Of a stretch of 64,000 nucleotides of DNA, positions 45,670 to 54,891 are shown in pieces. The position numbers were made by a program, and so were the translations under genes. The notes under the pieces were generated by a model. It had not been told where the DNA came from, did not search any database, and saw only the letters and a program-made list of their open reading frames with translations. Numbering within the stretch: the stretch's first letter is position 1; each line of letters opens with the position of its first letter. Location: assembly GCF_000423465.1 (NCBI RefSeq), contig NZ_KE384022.1, forward strand, positions 275,176 through 339,175. The letters are read 5' to 3'. The DNA is from Propionicicella superfundia DSM 22317 (GTDB lineage Bacteria > Actinomycetota > Actinomycetes > Propionibacteriales > Propionibacteriaceae).

Positions 45670-48627
45670 TCAGACCGGCAGCGCGGCCGCCTCGGCCGTC
45701 TTCACGCCCGAGCCGTTCCCCTGTTGCTCCTTGCGGCCCTTGCCATCCTTGCGGCCGCCGTCCTTGTGACCCTTGCCCTGCTTGCCCTGTCCCTTGTGGC
45801 CCTTGTGCCGCTCCCCGCCGTCGGCCGGCGTCTGATCGGCGATCGGCTGGTCGTGGCGATGGTAGCCACGCCCGTGGCACGTCTCGCACTGGACGGTGAA
45901 CGCCTCGGCGAGACCGGTGCCGATCCGCTTACGCGTCATCTGGACCAGCCCGAGCGACGTCACCTCGGACACCTGGTGCCGGGTCCGGTCGCGACCCAGG
46001 CATTCGACGAGCCGCCGCAGCAGGAGCTCGCGGTTGCTGGGCAGCACCATGTCGATGAAGTCGATGACGATGATCCCGCCGACGTCACGCAGCCGCAGTT
46101 GCCGGACGATCTCTTCGGCCGCTTCGAGGTTGTTGCTCGTGACCGTCGCCTCGAGGTTTCCGCCGCTGCCGGTGAACTTGCCCGTGTTGACGTCGATGAC
46201 CGTCATCGCCTCGGTCCGGTCGATGATGAGCGACCCGCCCGACGGCAGGAAGACCTTGCGCTCCAGCGCCTTGGCGATCTGCTCGTCCACCCGGTTCTTC
46301 GCGAAGATCGCACCGTTCTCGCCGTCCCACCGGCGCACCCGGTCCGCGAGGTTCGGCGCGACGTGCCGCACATAGGCGTCGACCGCGTCGAACGCGTCGT
46401 CGGCGTCTCCGGTCCCGTCGATCACGACCTCGGAGAAGTCCTCGGTGAACAGGTCGCGGACGATCCGCAGCGTCAGGTCGGGCTCGGCGTACAGCAACTG
46501 CGGCGCCGGGCCGCGGGATGCCTTCTTCTCGATGATCTCCCACTGCGCCTGCAACCGGTGGACGTCGCGGACCAGGTCGTCCTCGCCCGCGCCCTCGGCC
46601 GCCGTGCGGACGATGAAGCTCGCCTCATCGCTGATGTGCTGGCCGAGCAGTGACTTCAGCCGCTCCCGCTCGGCGACGGGCAGCTTGCGGGAGATGCCGG
46701 ACAGATGGCCGCCCGGCGAGTACACGATGAAGCGGCCCGGCAAGGAGATATGGCTCGTCAGCCGGGCGCCCTTCGCCCCGATCGGGTCCTTCGTCGCCTG
46801 GACGAGGACGGACTGTCCCGACTTGAAGACCTTCTCGATCTTCTTCGACTCGCCCTCGGCGCCGAACGAATCCCAGTCGACCTCGCCCGCGTACAGGACG
46901 GCATTGCGGGCACGGCCGATGTCGATGAACGCCGCCTCCATCGACGGAAGCACGTTCTGCACACGACCGAGGTAGATGTTGCCGATGAGCGACGTGGCGC
47001 TCGGCCGGTCGACGTAGTGCTCGACCAGCATGTCGTCCTCGAGCACGGCGAGCTGCGTGTACTCGGGACGTTGCCGGATCAGCATCTGCCGCTTCACGGA
47101 CTCACGGCGTGCCAGGAACTCGGCCTCGCTCAGCATCGGGCTGCGGCGGCGACCGGCGGCGCGGCCCTCCTTGCGACGCTGCCGCTTCGCCTCCATCCGG
47201 GTGGACCCGGAGATGCCGGTGACCTCGTCGGCCGCCTCGGCGGTCGTGCGGACACGGCCCCCGTCGGGCCCGGAATCCCCAGCCTCGCTGCGGCGGCGAC
47301 GCCGACGCCGACGCCGGGTGCCCGACGTCTCCTCGCTCTCGTCGGAATCGGTCTCGTCGGAATCGGTCCCGCCTGCGGCGCTGTCGGTCTCGGTCGCCCC
47401 GTCCTCGGAGGCCGCGGGCTCCTCGTCCTCGGCCGCCGCGGCATCGCCGCCTCCCCGACGACGGCGACGACCTCCCCGGCGCCGCCGGCGACGGCCCGTC
47501 GTGCCGGTCGCCGGCTCCTGGTCCGCATCCTCGTCGTCGCTGTGGGCCTCGTCGTCGTCCACGTCGTGGGCGTCCAGCGAGATCGCATCGGCGAGGCTCT
47601 CCAGAACCTCGTCGGCAGACGGCCCGGAGGGCCGCTCACCGTCCTCGTCGTCCTCCGACGATTCCGTCTTCCGGTCGCGGCGCTCCAGGGCGGCCGCGGC
47701 CAGGGCCGCGGCGACCTCGTCCAGGTCGGTGACGCCCGCCTCGCCGGCGATCTCGTCGTCGGTGTCTTCGTCGGTCTCCTCGTCCGCGTCCGCGACGGCG
47801 GCCACCTGGTCGGCGGCCACCTGGTCGTCGGCCGTCTCGTCCTCGACCGCCGGTGCGGCGGTGGGCACGGTCTCCTCGACATCTGTCGCTGCCGGGGCGA
47901 CGGCGGCCGTCAACTCGGCCAGCGCCTGCGCGACCTCGTCGCCGGTCTCGGCGGTCGCGTCGCTCACGGCGGCCGCACGGGAGCGGGAACGCTTCCGCGG
48001 CTGCCTCTCGGCGATCGTGGCCTTCAGCGCGGCGCCCACCGGGTCGAGGCCATCGTCCGCCGCGTCGCCGGACGCGGCCGGGTCCTCGGGTGCGGGCGTG
48101 GCGTCGGCGGGCGACGGATCGGGCGCGGCGACAGGACGCGTGGAACGTGCACGGGCGCGCCGACGGGGAGCCGCGGGCTCGGCCGGGGAATCGGGGACGG
48201 TGGCCTCGGCGGGCGCCTCGACCGCCGCCGGCTCCGCGGCAGGCTCGGTGGCGGCCTCGAGCGGCGCCTCCGCGCCGGACGCGGCGGTCTTGCGGGTGCG
48301 ACGCCGCGGTGCCGACGCAGGCTTGGTCTCCTCGGCGACCGGCGCCGGCGGTTCGGCCGTCTCCGCCTCGGGCGCGGCGGCCTTCGGGGTGCGCGTCCGG
48401 GTGCGGCGCGGAGCCTTCGCCGGCGGTTCGGCGGCCGGAGGCTCCGGATCACCCGCGGTCTCGGCGGGCGGCTGCGTCGCCTCCGCGGTGGAATCCGACC
48501 CGGTCAAGGGTGCCGGCGGCCCGGCCGGCCGGGCCGCCCGACGCCGCCGCGGAGCCGGTGAGGCCGGGGCGTCGGAGGATTCGGGGGTCGTGGAAGAAGC
48601 GGATTCTGTGGCATCCGGGTCGAGCAT
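45670..48627 (-). CDS. Rne/Rng family ribonuclease with long N-terminal extension
   Basis: An endoribonuclease of 985 residues. Residues 1 to about 490 are low complexity, rich in Ala, Pro, Glu, Asp and Arg. The catalytic part starts with an S1 domain (LVEHYVDRPSATSLIGNIYL, then LPSMEAAFIDIGRARNAVLY), then TVIDVNTGKFTG and GGIIVIDFIDM with the Mg-binding Asp residues, and a Zn-link-like CETCHGRGYH. A Lys/Gly/His-rich tail ends it. Actinobacterial RNase E carries its scaffold at the N-terminus. ATG at 48627 has AAGGAG upstream. Confidence 0.93.
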   Translation of the reverse strand: MLDPDATESASSTTPESSDAPASPAPRRRRAARPAGPPAPLTGSDSTAEATQPPAETAGDPEPPAAEPPAKAPRRTRTRTPKAAAPEAETAEPPAPVAEETKPASAPRRRTRKTAASGAEAPLEAATEPAAEPAAVEAPAEATVPDSPAEPAAPRRRARARSTRPVAAPDPSPADATPAPEDPAASGDAADDGLDPVGAALKATIAERQPRKRSRSRAAAVSDATAETGDEVAQALAELTAAVAPAATDVEETVPTAAPAVEDETADDQVAADQVAAVADADEETDEDTDDEIAGEAGVTDLDEVAAALAAAALERRDRKTESSEDDEDGERPSGPSADEVLESLADAISLDAHDVDDDEAHSDDEDADQEPATGTTGRRRRRRGGRRRRRGGGDAAAAEDEEPAASEDGATETDSAAGGTDSDETDSDESEETSGTRRRRRRRRRSEAGDSGPDGGRVRTTAEAADEVTGISGSTRMEAKRQRRKEGRAAGRRRSPMLSEAEFLARRESVKRQMLIRQRPEYTQLAVLEDDMLVEHYVDRPSATSLIGNIYLGRVQNVLPSMEAAFIDIGRARNAVLYAGEVDWDSFGAEGESKKIEKVFKSGQSVLVQATKDPIGAKGARLTSHISLPGRFIVYSPGGHLSGISRKLPVAERERLKSLLGQHISDEASFIVRTAAEGAGEDDLVRDVHRLQAQWEIIEKKASRGPAPQLLYAEPDLTLRIVRDLFTEDFSEVVIDGTGDADDAFDAVDAYVRHVAPNLADRVRRWDGENGAIFAKNRVDEQIAKALERKVFLPSGGSLIIDRTEAMTVIDVNTGKFTGSGGNLEATVTSNNLEAAEEIVRQLRLRDVGGIIVIDFIDMVLPSNRELLLRRLVECLGRDRTRHQVSEVTSLGLVQMTRKRIGTGLAEAFTVQCETCHGRGYHRHDQPIADQTPADGGERHKGHKGQGKQGKGHKDGGRKDGKGRKEQQGNGSGVKTAEAAALPV

Positions 48628-48820
48628 TGCTCTCCTTCAAAGCGGCATGCGCCGCGGTGTCGGCCGCGCGAAGCGGCGAAGCCTGTCGCTCGACACGATC
48701 AGCCGCCGCGGTCGACTTCTCGTCGCGGTACAGCAAGCGGTAACCACCGCCGATCGTGCCTGCACGCACCCAGGGGCTGGGTACAAGGCCCAGTATCGCA
48801 CAGCCTTCCGTGAACGTCGC

Positions 48821-49519
48821 TCAGGCCAGCGGGTCGGCCAGTTCGCCATCGCGCAACGTCCCTTGCCGAAGCCGGGTAGCACGCGCGGAAAGACCCTCGG
48901 GCACACCCGGCCGCACCCGACCGAGAGCCTGGACGACGTCGTCGGGACGGACCAGGGGCGTCCCGTGCTCGACGAGCAGATCGAGAACCCCGTCACGCAC
49001 CTCCAGGGCGACGACCGGCCCACGCGCGTCGAACCGGCGGAGCCCGCTCTTCATCATCCGCTCCACGGCGACCTCGTCGGCGGCGAGGAAGGCCGTGACC
49101 GCGTCACGCAGCGTCTCCTCGTCCACCCCGGACACCTCGATGCGCCAGCGCGACCCCGTCAGACGGTCGGCAAGGGCACCGGCACGGGCGGGAACCGCGT
49201 CCAGCACGTCGAGGCCGGCGGGCAGAGACGCGTCGAGCGCATCCCGCACGGCAGCCGGGTCGCACTCCCGGACGAGGGCGATCTCGAGATACTCCGCCTC
49301 GCTGGCCGCGCCGGTCGGAGCCGCGTTCGCATACGAGATCCGCGGATGCGGCGAGAAGCCCGACGAATAGGCCATGGGCACGCCCGCCCGCCGCAGCGCA
49401 CGCTCGAACGCCCGCGCGAAGTCGCGGTGGCTGGCGAACCGGAGCCGGCCCCGCTTCGCATAGCGGATGCGCAGCCGCTGGACGGGCGGCGCCTGCTGCG
49501 CCGGTTGCTGGCGGGCCAT
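48821..49519 (-). CDS. TIGR03936/DUF2344 radical-SAM-linked protein
   Basis: A protein of 232 residues. Typical segments: VQRLRIRYAKRGRLRFASHRD, RALRRAGVPMAYSSGFSPHP and RISYANAAPTGAASEAEYLE. It has no iron-sulphur motif of its own and always accompanies a TIGR03960 radical SAM protein, here the gene 2 bp upstream. Role unknown; an RNA-related modification is suspected because the pair usually sits beside RNase E/G and rplU-rpmA, as here. Confidence 0.88.
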   Translation of the reverse strand: MARQQPAQQAPPVQRLRIRYAKRGRLRFASHRDFARAFERALRRAGVPMAYSSGFSPHPRISYANAAPTGAASEAEYLEIALVRECDPAAVRDALDASLPAGLDVLDAVPARAGALADRLTGSRWRIEVSGVDEETLRDAVTAFLAADEVAVERMMKSGLRRFDARGPVVALEVRDGVLDLLVEHGTPLVRPDDVVQALGRVRPGVPEGLSARATRLRQGTLRDGELADPLA

Positions 49520-49521
49520 CC

Positions 49522-51468
49522 TCACCCCTGCCGCACGGCCACGATGGGCAGCAACGACTGGCCCGTCGGGCCGATCTGCGTCTCGGTCCCCATGGTCGGG
49601 CACACGCCGCAGTCGTAGCACGGCGTCCAGCGGCAGTCGTCCACCTCGACCTCCCCGACCGAATCCTGCCAGTCCTCCCACAGCCAGTCCCGGTCGAGCC
49701 CGGCGTCGAGATGGTCCCACGGCAGCACCTCGTCGCCGTCACGCTCGCGCGTCGTGTACCAGTCGACATCGACGCCGGTGCCGGCCAGAGCCTCGGCGGC
49801 ACACGCCGCCCACCGCTCGTAGCTGAAGTGCTCGCTCCAGCCGTCGAAGATCCCGCCCGCCCGCCACACGGCCTCGATGACCCGGCCGACTCGCCGATCG
49901 CCGCGCGACAGCAGTCCCTCGACGATGCCGGGCTTGCCGTCGTGGTAGCGCATGCCGATCGCCCGCCCATGACGACGGTCGGCCCTGATCCGGTCCCGCA
50001 GCTTGCCCAGCCGGTCGTCGATCGTCTCGGCGGAGGCCTGCGCCGCCCACTGGAAGGGCGTGTGCGGCTTCGGGACGAACCCCCCGATGCTGACGGTGCA
50101 GCGGATGTCGCGGGTCCCCGACACCTCGCGTCCGGTCTCGATGACGCGGGCGGCCAGGTCGGCGATCGCGAGCACGTCCTCGTCGGTCTCGGTCGGCAGC
50201 CCGCACATGAAGTACAGCTTCACCTGCCGCCAGCCACTGGCGAATGCCGCGGCGACCGTACGGATGAGGTCGTCCTCGGTGACCATCTTGTTGATGACCC
50301 TGCGCATCCGCTCGCTGCCGCCCTCCGGCGCGAACGTGAGGCCGCTGCGGCGCCCGTTGCGGGACAGCTCGTTCGCGAGGTCGATGTTGAACGCGTCGAC
50401 CCGGGTGCTCGGCAGCGACAAGGAGACGTTCGTCCCCTCGTAGCGGTCGGCGAGCTGGGTGGTGATCTCGGCGATCTCGGAGTGGTCGGCGCTGGACAGG
50501 CTCAGCAGACCGACCTCTTCGAGCCCCGTCGCCCGCAGTCCGCCCTCGACCATCGTCCCGATGGTCGTGATACCGCGCTCGCGCACGGGGCGGGTGATCA
50601 TGCCCGCCTGGCAGAACCGGCAGCCGCGGGTGCAGCCGCGGAACACCTCGACCGAGTACCGCTCGTGGACGGTCTCGGCGACCGGCACCAGCGGCGCCTT
50701 CGGATAGGGCCAGTCGTCCAGATCCATCAGGGTGTGCTTGTGCACGCGGGACGGGACGCCGGGCCGGTTGGGGACGACCTCCGCGATCCGCCCGTCGGGC
50801 AGGTAGCCGACATCGTAGAAACGCGGCACGTAGGCGACCCCGGACGTGGCCAGCCGCACCAGCAGTTCGTCGCGTCCGCCCGGGCGTCCCTCCCGCTTCC
50901 AGGAGCGGATCAGCTCGGACACCTGAAGGGACGCGACCTCGCCGTCCCCGAGGATGGCGCCGTCGATGAAGTCCGCGATCGGCTCCGGGTTGAACGCCGC
51001 ATGCCCGCCGGCCAGGACGATCGGATCGGCCGCCGTGCGATCGGCGGCGTGCAGCGGCATCCCCGCCAGATCGATCGCGTTGAGCAGGTTGGTGTAGCCG
51101 AGCTCGGTCGAGAAGCTCACGCCGAGGACGTCGAATGCGCGCACAGGACGATGGGCGTCCAGCGTGAACTGACCGATGCCCTCCTCGCGCATCAGCGCCT
51201 CGAGATCAGGCCAGATCGAGAAGGTCCGCTCGGCACAGATCCAGTCGCGCTCGTTGAGGATCTCGTACAGGATCGCGATCCCCTGGTTGGGCTGTCCCAC
51301 CTCGTACGCGTCGGGGTACATGAGCGCCCACCGGACCTCGGTGCGCTCCCAGTCCTTGACGACCGAGTTGACCTCGCCGCCGATGTACTGGATGGGCTTG
51401 TTCACCCTGGCCAGCAGCGGTTCGAGCCGGTCGAACAGCGACGCAGGCGCCAATTCCACGACAGTCAC
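49522..51468 (-). CDS. TIGR03960 family B12-binding-type radical SAM protein
   Basis: A protein of 648 residues. The N-terminal part resembles a B12-binding domain (ALMYPDAYEVGQPNQGIAIL). The radical SAM core has FRGCTRGCRFCQAG, giving Cys-x3-Cys-x2-Cys for the 4Fe-4S cluster. The C-terminal end has Cys-rich CRWTPCYDCGVCPTMG, possibly a second cluster. Substrate unknown. GTG at 51468 is preceded within 15 bp by TAGGGT, so transcription may be leaderless. It forms a unit with the 48821-49519 gene. Confidence 0.88.
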   Translation of the reverse strand: MTVVELAPASLFDRLEPLLARVNKPIQYIGGEVNSVVKDWERTEVRWALMYPDAYEVGQPNQGIAILYEILNERDWICAERTFSIWPDLEALMREEGIGQFTLDAHRPVRAFDVLGVSFSTELGYTNLLNAIDLAGMPLHAADRTAADPIVLAGGHAAFNPEPIADFIDGAILGDGEVASLQVSELIRSWKREGRPGGRDELLVRLATSGVAYVPRFYDVGYLPDGRIAEVVPNRPGVPSRVHKHTLMDLDDWPYPKAPLVPVAETVHERYSVEVFRGCTRGCRFCQAGMITRPVRERGITTIGTMVEGGLRATGLEEVGLLSLSSADHSEIAEITTQLADRYEGTNVSLSLPSTRVDAFNIDLANELSRNGRRSGLTFAPEGGSERMRRVINKMVTEDDLIRTVAAAFASGWRQVKLYFMCGLPTETDEDVLAIADLAARVIETGREVSGTRDIRCTVSIGGFVPKPHTPFQWAAQASAETIDDRLGKLRDRIRADRRHGRAIGMRYHDGKPGIVEGLLSRGDRRVGRVIEAVWRAGGIFDGWSEHFSYERWAACAAEALAGTGVDVDWYTTRERDGDEVLPWDHLDAGLDRDWLWEDWQDSVGEVEVDDCRWTPCYDCGVCPTMGTETQIGPTGQSLLPIVAVRQG

Positions 51469-51589
51469 CCAAAAACCCTAGCTCAGCCCGCATCCCCCCG
51501 GCCCCACGCGGGACCCGCCGATCGCCCCGTTCCGGTATGCCTCCGACCTGACGGCCGGCCCCTGCGCGTCCGGCACGGCGGGCGCCCGG

Positions 51590-52030
51590 TCAGGATCCCG
51601 AAGACGGCTTGCGCCCCTCCTCGGGAGGCATGACGGCGGTTCCGTCGAGCAGAGCGGCCCGCAGGTTCTCCTCGCTGACTCCCGTCGCGAGCACCTCGTC
51701 GCGGAGCTCGTCGACGACGACCGTCTCATGCGCCCACTCGGTGGCGCGATAGGCCGTCCGCGCAACCATGTGGGACGAGATCGGTGCGGTGACGAGCTGC
51801 AGAGCGGAGACGAGCGTGAGGAAGAAGAACGTCGGCCAGCTCGGCATGATGAGGAAGACGCCCGCGAGCACCAGCAGGACGCCCAGCACCTGCGGCTTCG
51901 TGGCGGCGTGCATCCGGGCCAGGACATCGGGGAACCGCACCTGCGCCACCGCGGCGGACAGGGCGAAGAACGCGCCGACGGCGATGAACAGGGCGCCGAC
52001 GATGTCGAGGATCTCGGTCAGGGTCGTCAT
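51590..52030 (-). CDS. mnhG: Mrp antiporter subunit G
   Basis: A membrane protein of 146 residues, the last subunit of the complex. Three helices include ILDIVGALFIAVGAFFALSA, and VRFPDVLARMHAATKPQVLG is the family signature. The C-terminal extension is polar (PPEEGRKPSSGS). Its ATG overlaps the mnhF stop (ATGA). Confidence 0.92.
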   Translation of the reverse strand: MTTLTEILDIVGALFIAVGAFFALSAAVAQVRFPDVLARMHAATKPQVLGVLLVLAGVFLIMPSWPTFFFLTLVSALQLVTAPISSHMVARTAYRATEWAHETVVVDELRDEVLATGVSEENLRAALLDGTAVMPPEEGRKPSSGS

Positions 52031-52356
52031 CGGTCGTCCTCTCCGGGCGTGCGGCCCTCCAGTCGCCGTTGGTACAGGGTGCTGTCCATGCGCGAACCGC
52101 TGATGAGCCGCGACATCGCGACCGCCCCCGAGAAGCCGAGCAGCGACAGCACCAGCATCATGGGCAGACCGGTGTCGAAGCCGGAGACGGCGATGCTGAT
52201 GCCGATGGCGGCGATGACGATCGCGATCACGACGTCGGCGGCGACGATCCGGTCCAGGGCCGTCGGACCGATCACGATCCGCCACAGTGTGAGCGCGGCG
52301 GCGACCGTCAGCATCGCGCCGGCGATGAACAGGAGGACGATCTCGACGACGTTCAC
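52027..52356 (-). CDS. mnhF: Mrp antiporter subunit F
   Basis: A protein of 109 residues with three helices (VVEIVLLFIAGAMLTVAAAL) and the family motif RIVIGPTALDRIVAADV. GTG at 52356 overlaps the mnhE stop by GTGA. Confidence 0.92.
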   Translation of the reverse strand: MNVVEIVLLFIAGAMLTVAAALTLWRIVIGPTALDRIVAADVVIAIVIAAIGISIAVSGFDTGLPMMLVLSLLGFSGAVAMSRLISGSRMDSTLYQRRLEGRTPGEDDR

Positions 52357-52946
52357 GGTGTCCCTCCACCTTCCTGCATCCGTGCGGACCCGGCCTCGTC
52401 GTCGGCGACCTTCGCTCGGTAGGCGACCAACTCGGCGGTGGACGCGAACGCCTCCATGACCCGCTTCTCGACGTCCAAGCCGGACCGACGTGTGCTTTCG
52501 ATCTCCTCGGGCGTGGACACGTTGAACACGTGCAGGTACAGCACCCGGCGGAACCGGTCCGACTCCACGACCAGCGTGCCGGGGATGATGGCGATCATCT
52601 CGGCGGTCTGCGCCTGGTAGAGGTCGGAGTTCGAACGCAACTGCAGCTTCACGACGGCCGGCGTGATGTGCAGCCGCGGCTCGAACGCCTGCACCGCCAG
52701 CGCGAACGACGCGATGATGAGGTCGCGCAACTGCAGCACGATGAGCTTGCACAACCCCCACGAGCGGATGCGGCCCCGGAAACGGGTCGGCGGCATCGGG
52801 AACGCGACCGTCACGAGCCAGCCGACCAGCAGCCCCGTGAGAATGCCGAGCAGCGTGACCTCGCGCCACAGCGTCAGCCACACGACGCACAGCGCCGCGA
52901 TGACCTTCCACTGGATCCGGAACCGCAGCCGGGTGCGCATCTTCAT
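52353..52946 (-). CDS. mnhE: Mrp antiporter subunit E
   Basis: A protein of 197 residues with two N-terminal helices (VIAALCVVWLTLWREVTLLG) and a soluble C-terminal half (AEMIAIIPGTLVVESDRFRR). ATG at 52946 overlaps the mnhD stop (ATGA). Confidence 0.92.
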   Translation of the reverse strand: MKMRTRLRFRIQWKVIAALCVVWLTLWREVTLLGILTGLLVGWLVTVAFPMPPTRFRGRIRSWGLCKLIVLQLRDLIIASFALAVQAFEPRLHITPAVVKLQLRSNSDLYQAQTAEMIAIIPGTLVVESDRFRRVLYLHVFNVSTPEEIESTRRSGLDVEKRVMEAFASTAELVAYRAKVADDEAGSARMQEGGGTP

Positions 52947-54466
52947 CGCACACCCCCCGGCAGGACGATGGTCACGTACGACCCGTCGAGAAGGCTCGCC
53001 GCGGCGCGCCCGCAGAAGTCGTACAGGGGGCCCGCCGCGATCGTCATGGCGATCCCGACCGCCAGCAGCAGCGTCGTCCCGACGATCATCGCCGGCGGCA
53101 TCGCCGAACCGCCCTCGCCCTCGTCGTCCGGCTCGGCCGGGGTGTGGATCTGCGGCGGTCCCCAGAACGCCCTGCCCCACACCTTCGCCATCGCGTACAA
53201 GGTGAGCAGGCTCGTCACGAGCGACCCCGCGACCAGCACCCATGCCAGCGGCGTCCCGACCTCGATGCCGGCCGTCAGCAGGCCGAGCTTGCCGATGAAG
53301 CCCGACAGCGGCGGGATGCCGGACAGATTCATCGCCGGGATGAAGAACATGACCCCCAGCGCCGGAGACAGTCGCGCGAGTCCGCCGAGCCGGTCCAGCG
53401 AGGACGACCCGCCACGGCGGGCGATGAGGCCCGTGACGAGGAACAGCGTGGCCTGCACGGTGATGTGGTGGGCCGCGTAGAACACCGCGCCGGACAGGCC
53501 GGCCGGGGTCGCGAGGGCGACGCCGAACAGCATGTACCCGATGTGCGAGACCAGCGTGAAGGACAGCATCCGCTTGATCCCCACCTGCGCGATCGCGCCC
53601 AGGATGCCGACGATCATGGTGACCAGGGCGAACACGAGCAGCAGGTCGGTGAGGGGGCGTGTGGGGAACAGCAGGGTCTGCGTGCGGATGATCGCGTACA
53701 CGCCGACCTTCGTCAGCAGCCCTGCGAACACGGCGGTGACCGGAGCCGGCGCGGTCGGGTACGAGTCGGGCAGCCAGGCGTGCATGGGGAACACGGCCGC
53801 CTTGATGCCGAACACGACCAGCAGCAGCAACTGGATCGGCAGTTGGACGTCGGCGGGGAGGTCGGCCAGCCGCAGCGACAACTGCGCCAGGTTGACCGTG
53901 CCGGTCGCGGCGTACACGGTCGCCAGCGCGATGAGGAAGAGCGTGGACGACACGAGGCTGACCACCACGTACGTCGCCCCCGCCTCCAGGCGCGGACCGG
54001 TGCCGCCGAGGGTCATGAGCACATAGCTGGCGAACAGGAAGATCTCGAACCCGACGTACAGGTTGAACAGGTCACCGGCGAGGAACGCGTTGGAGACCCC
54101 CGCCGCCAGCAGCAGGAACGTCGGGTGGAAGATCGACACCGGCGCCTCGCGTCGCGCCTCGTGCACGTCCATGCCGAGCGAGAACAGGAGAACCCCGAGC
54201 GCCGCGATGGCCGACATCAGCAGCATCAGCGCGGCAAGGCGGTCGGCCACGAGGACGATGCCCAGCGGCGGCGTCCACGCGCCCACCCACAGCACCTGCG
54301 TCCCGTACCGGTCGGTGAGGAACACGAGCACACCCGCGACGACGACGAGCGCGGACAGGGCGCTGATCGACACCACCCGCTGGGCGCGCGGCCGGCGGCC
54401 GAGGATGAGTGCGACCGCAGCCGCGGCGATGCACAGCAGGACGGGGACGGGCAGGATGTTGTTCAT
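52943..54466 (-). CDS. mnhD: Mrp antiporter subunit D
   Basis: A protein of 507 residues related to proton-pumping NADH dehydrogenase subunits, with about 14 helices. Motifs: FNLYVGFEIFLFASYVLMTL with the conserved Glu, and VFGIKAAVFPMHAWLPDSYP with the key Lys. It forms part of the proton/cation path. ATG at 54466 is four bases into the overlap with mnhC. Confidence 0.93.
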   Translation of the reverse strand: MNNILPVPVLLCIAAAAVALILGRRPRAQRVVSISALSALVVVAGVLVFLTDRYGTQVLWVGAWTPPLGIVLVADRLAALMLLMSAIAALGVLLFSLGMDVHEARREAPVSIFHPTFLLLAAGVSNAFLAGDLFNLYVGFEIFLFASYVLMTLGGTGPRLEAGATYVVVSLVSSTLFLIALATVYAATGTVNLAQLSLRLADLPADVQLPIQLLLLVVFGIKAAVFPMHAWLPDSYPTAPAPVTAVFAGLLTKVGVYAIIRTQTLLFPTRPLTDLLLVFALVTMIVGILGAIAQVGIKRMLSFTLVSHIGYMLFGVALATPAGLSGAVFYAAHHITVQATLFLVTGLIARRGGSSSLDRLGGLARLSPALGVMFFIPAMNLSGIPPLSGFIGKLGLLTAGIEVGTPLAWVLVAGSLVTSLLTLYAMAKVWGRAFWGPPQIHTPAEPDDEGEGGSAMPPAMIVGTTLLLAVGIAMTIAAGPLYDFCGRAAASLLDGSYVTIVLPGGVR

Positions 54467-54891
54467 TCGCTCACCACGTCCTCGCCGGTGTCGGAGAACG
54501 TGACGTCCTCGAAGGACTCCGACTCGGAGTCGCGCTCGGCCAGCATCCGGATCCGCGCGTCCTCGACGTCGTCGACGACCTCGTCGTTGCCGTCGATCTG
54601 GAACTTGCGGTACGCCATCGTCATCACGTACGCGGCGACGGCCAACGTGATGACGATGGCGGTCAGCACCATCGCCTGCGGCAGCGGGTCGCTCATCTCC
54701 TCCGCCGTGGCGAGCCCGATGATCGGCGGCGCCCCCGCGGGGCCGCCCGCCACGAGGAAGAGCAGGTTCACGCCGTTCGAGGCCAGCAGGACGCCGACGA
54801 GGATGCGGCTCAGGCTGCGCTCCAGGATGAGGTACACCCCGGCGGCGATGAGGGAGCCGGCGACGATGCACAGGACCAGATTGGGCGTCAC
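54463..54891 (-). CDS. mnhC: Mrp antiporter subunit C
   Basis: A protein of 142 residues, NuoK-like, with three helices (LVLCIVAGSLIAAGVYLILE) and the signature SRILVGVLLASNGVNLLFL. The C-terminus is a longer acidic tail (SESESFEDVTFSDTGEDVV). GTG at 54891 overlaps the mnhA stop. Confidence 0.92.
   Translation of the reverse strand: MTPNLVLCIVAGSLIAAGVYLILERSLSRILVGVLLASNGVNLLFLVAGGPAGAPPIIGLATAEEMSDPLPQAMVLTAIVITLAVAAYVMTMAYRKFQIDGNDEVVDDVEDARIRMLAERDSESESFEDVTFSDTGEDVVSE

Noticed and set aside
46705-48561. A long frame opposite the RNase E/G gene rich in Gly/Arg
   Set aside because: It mirrors the low-complexity half of the RNase gene.
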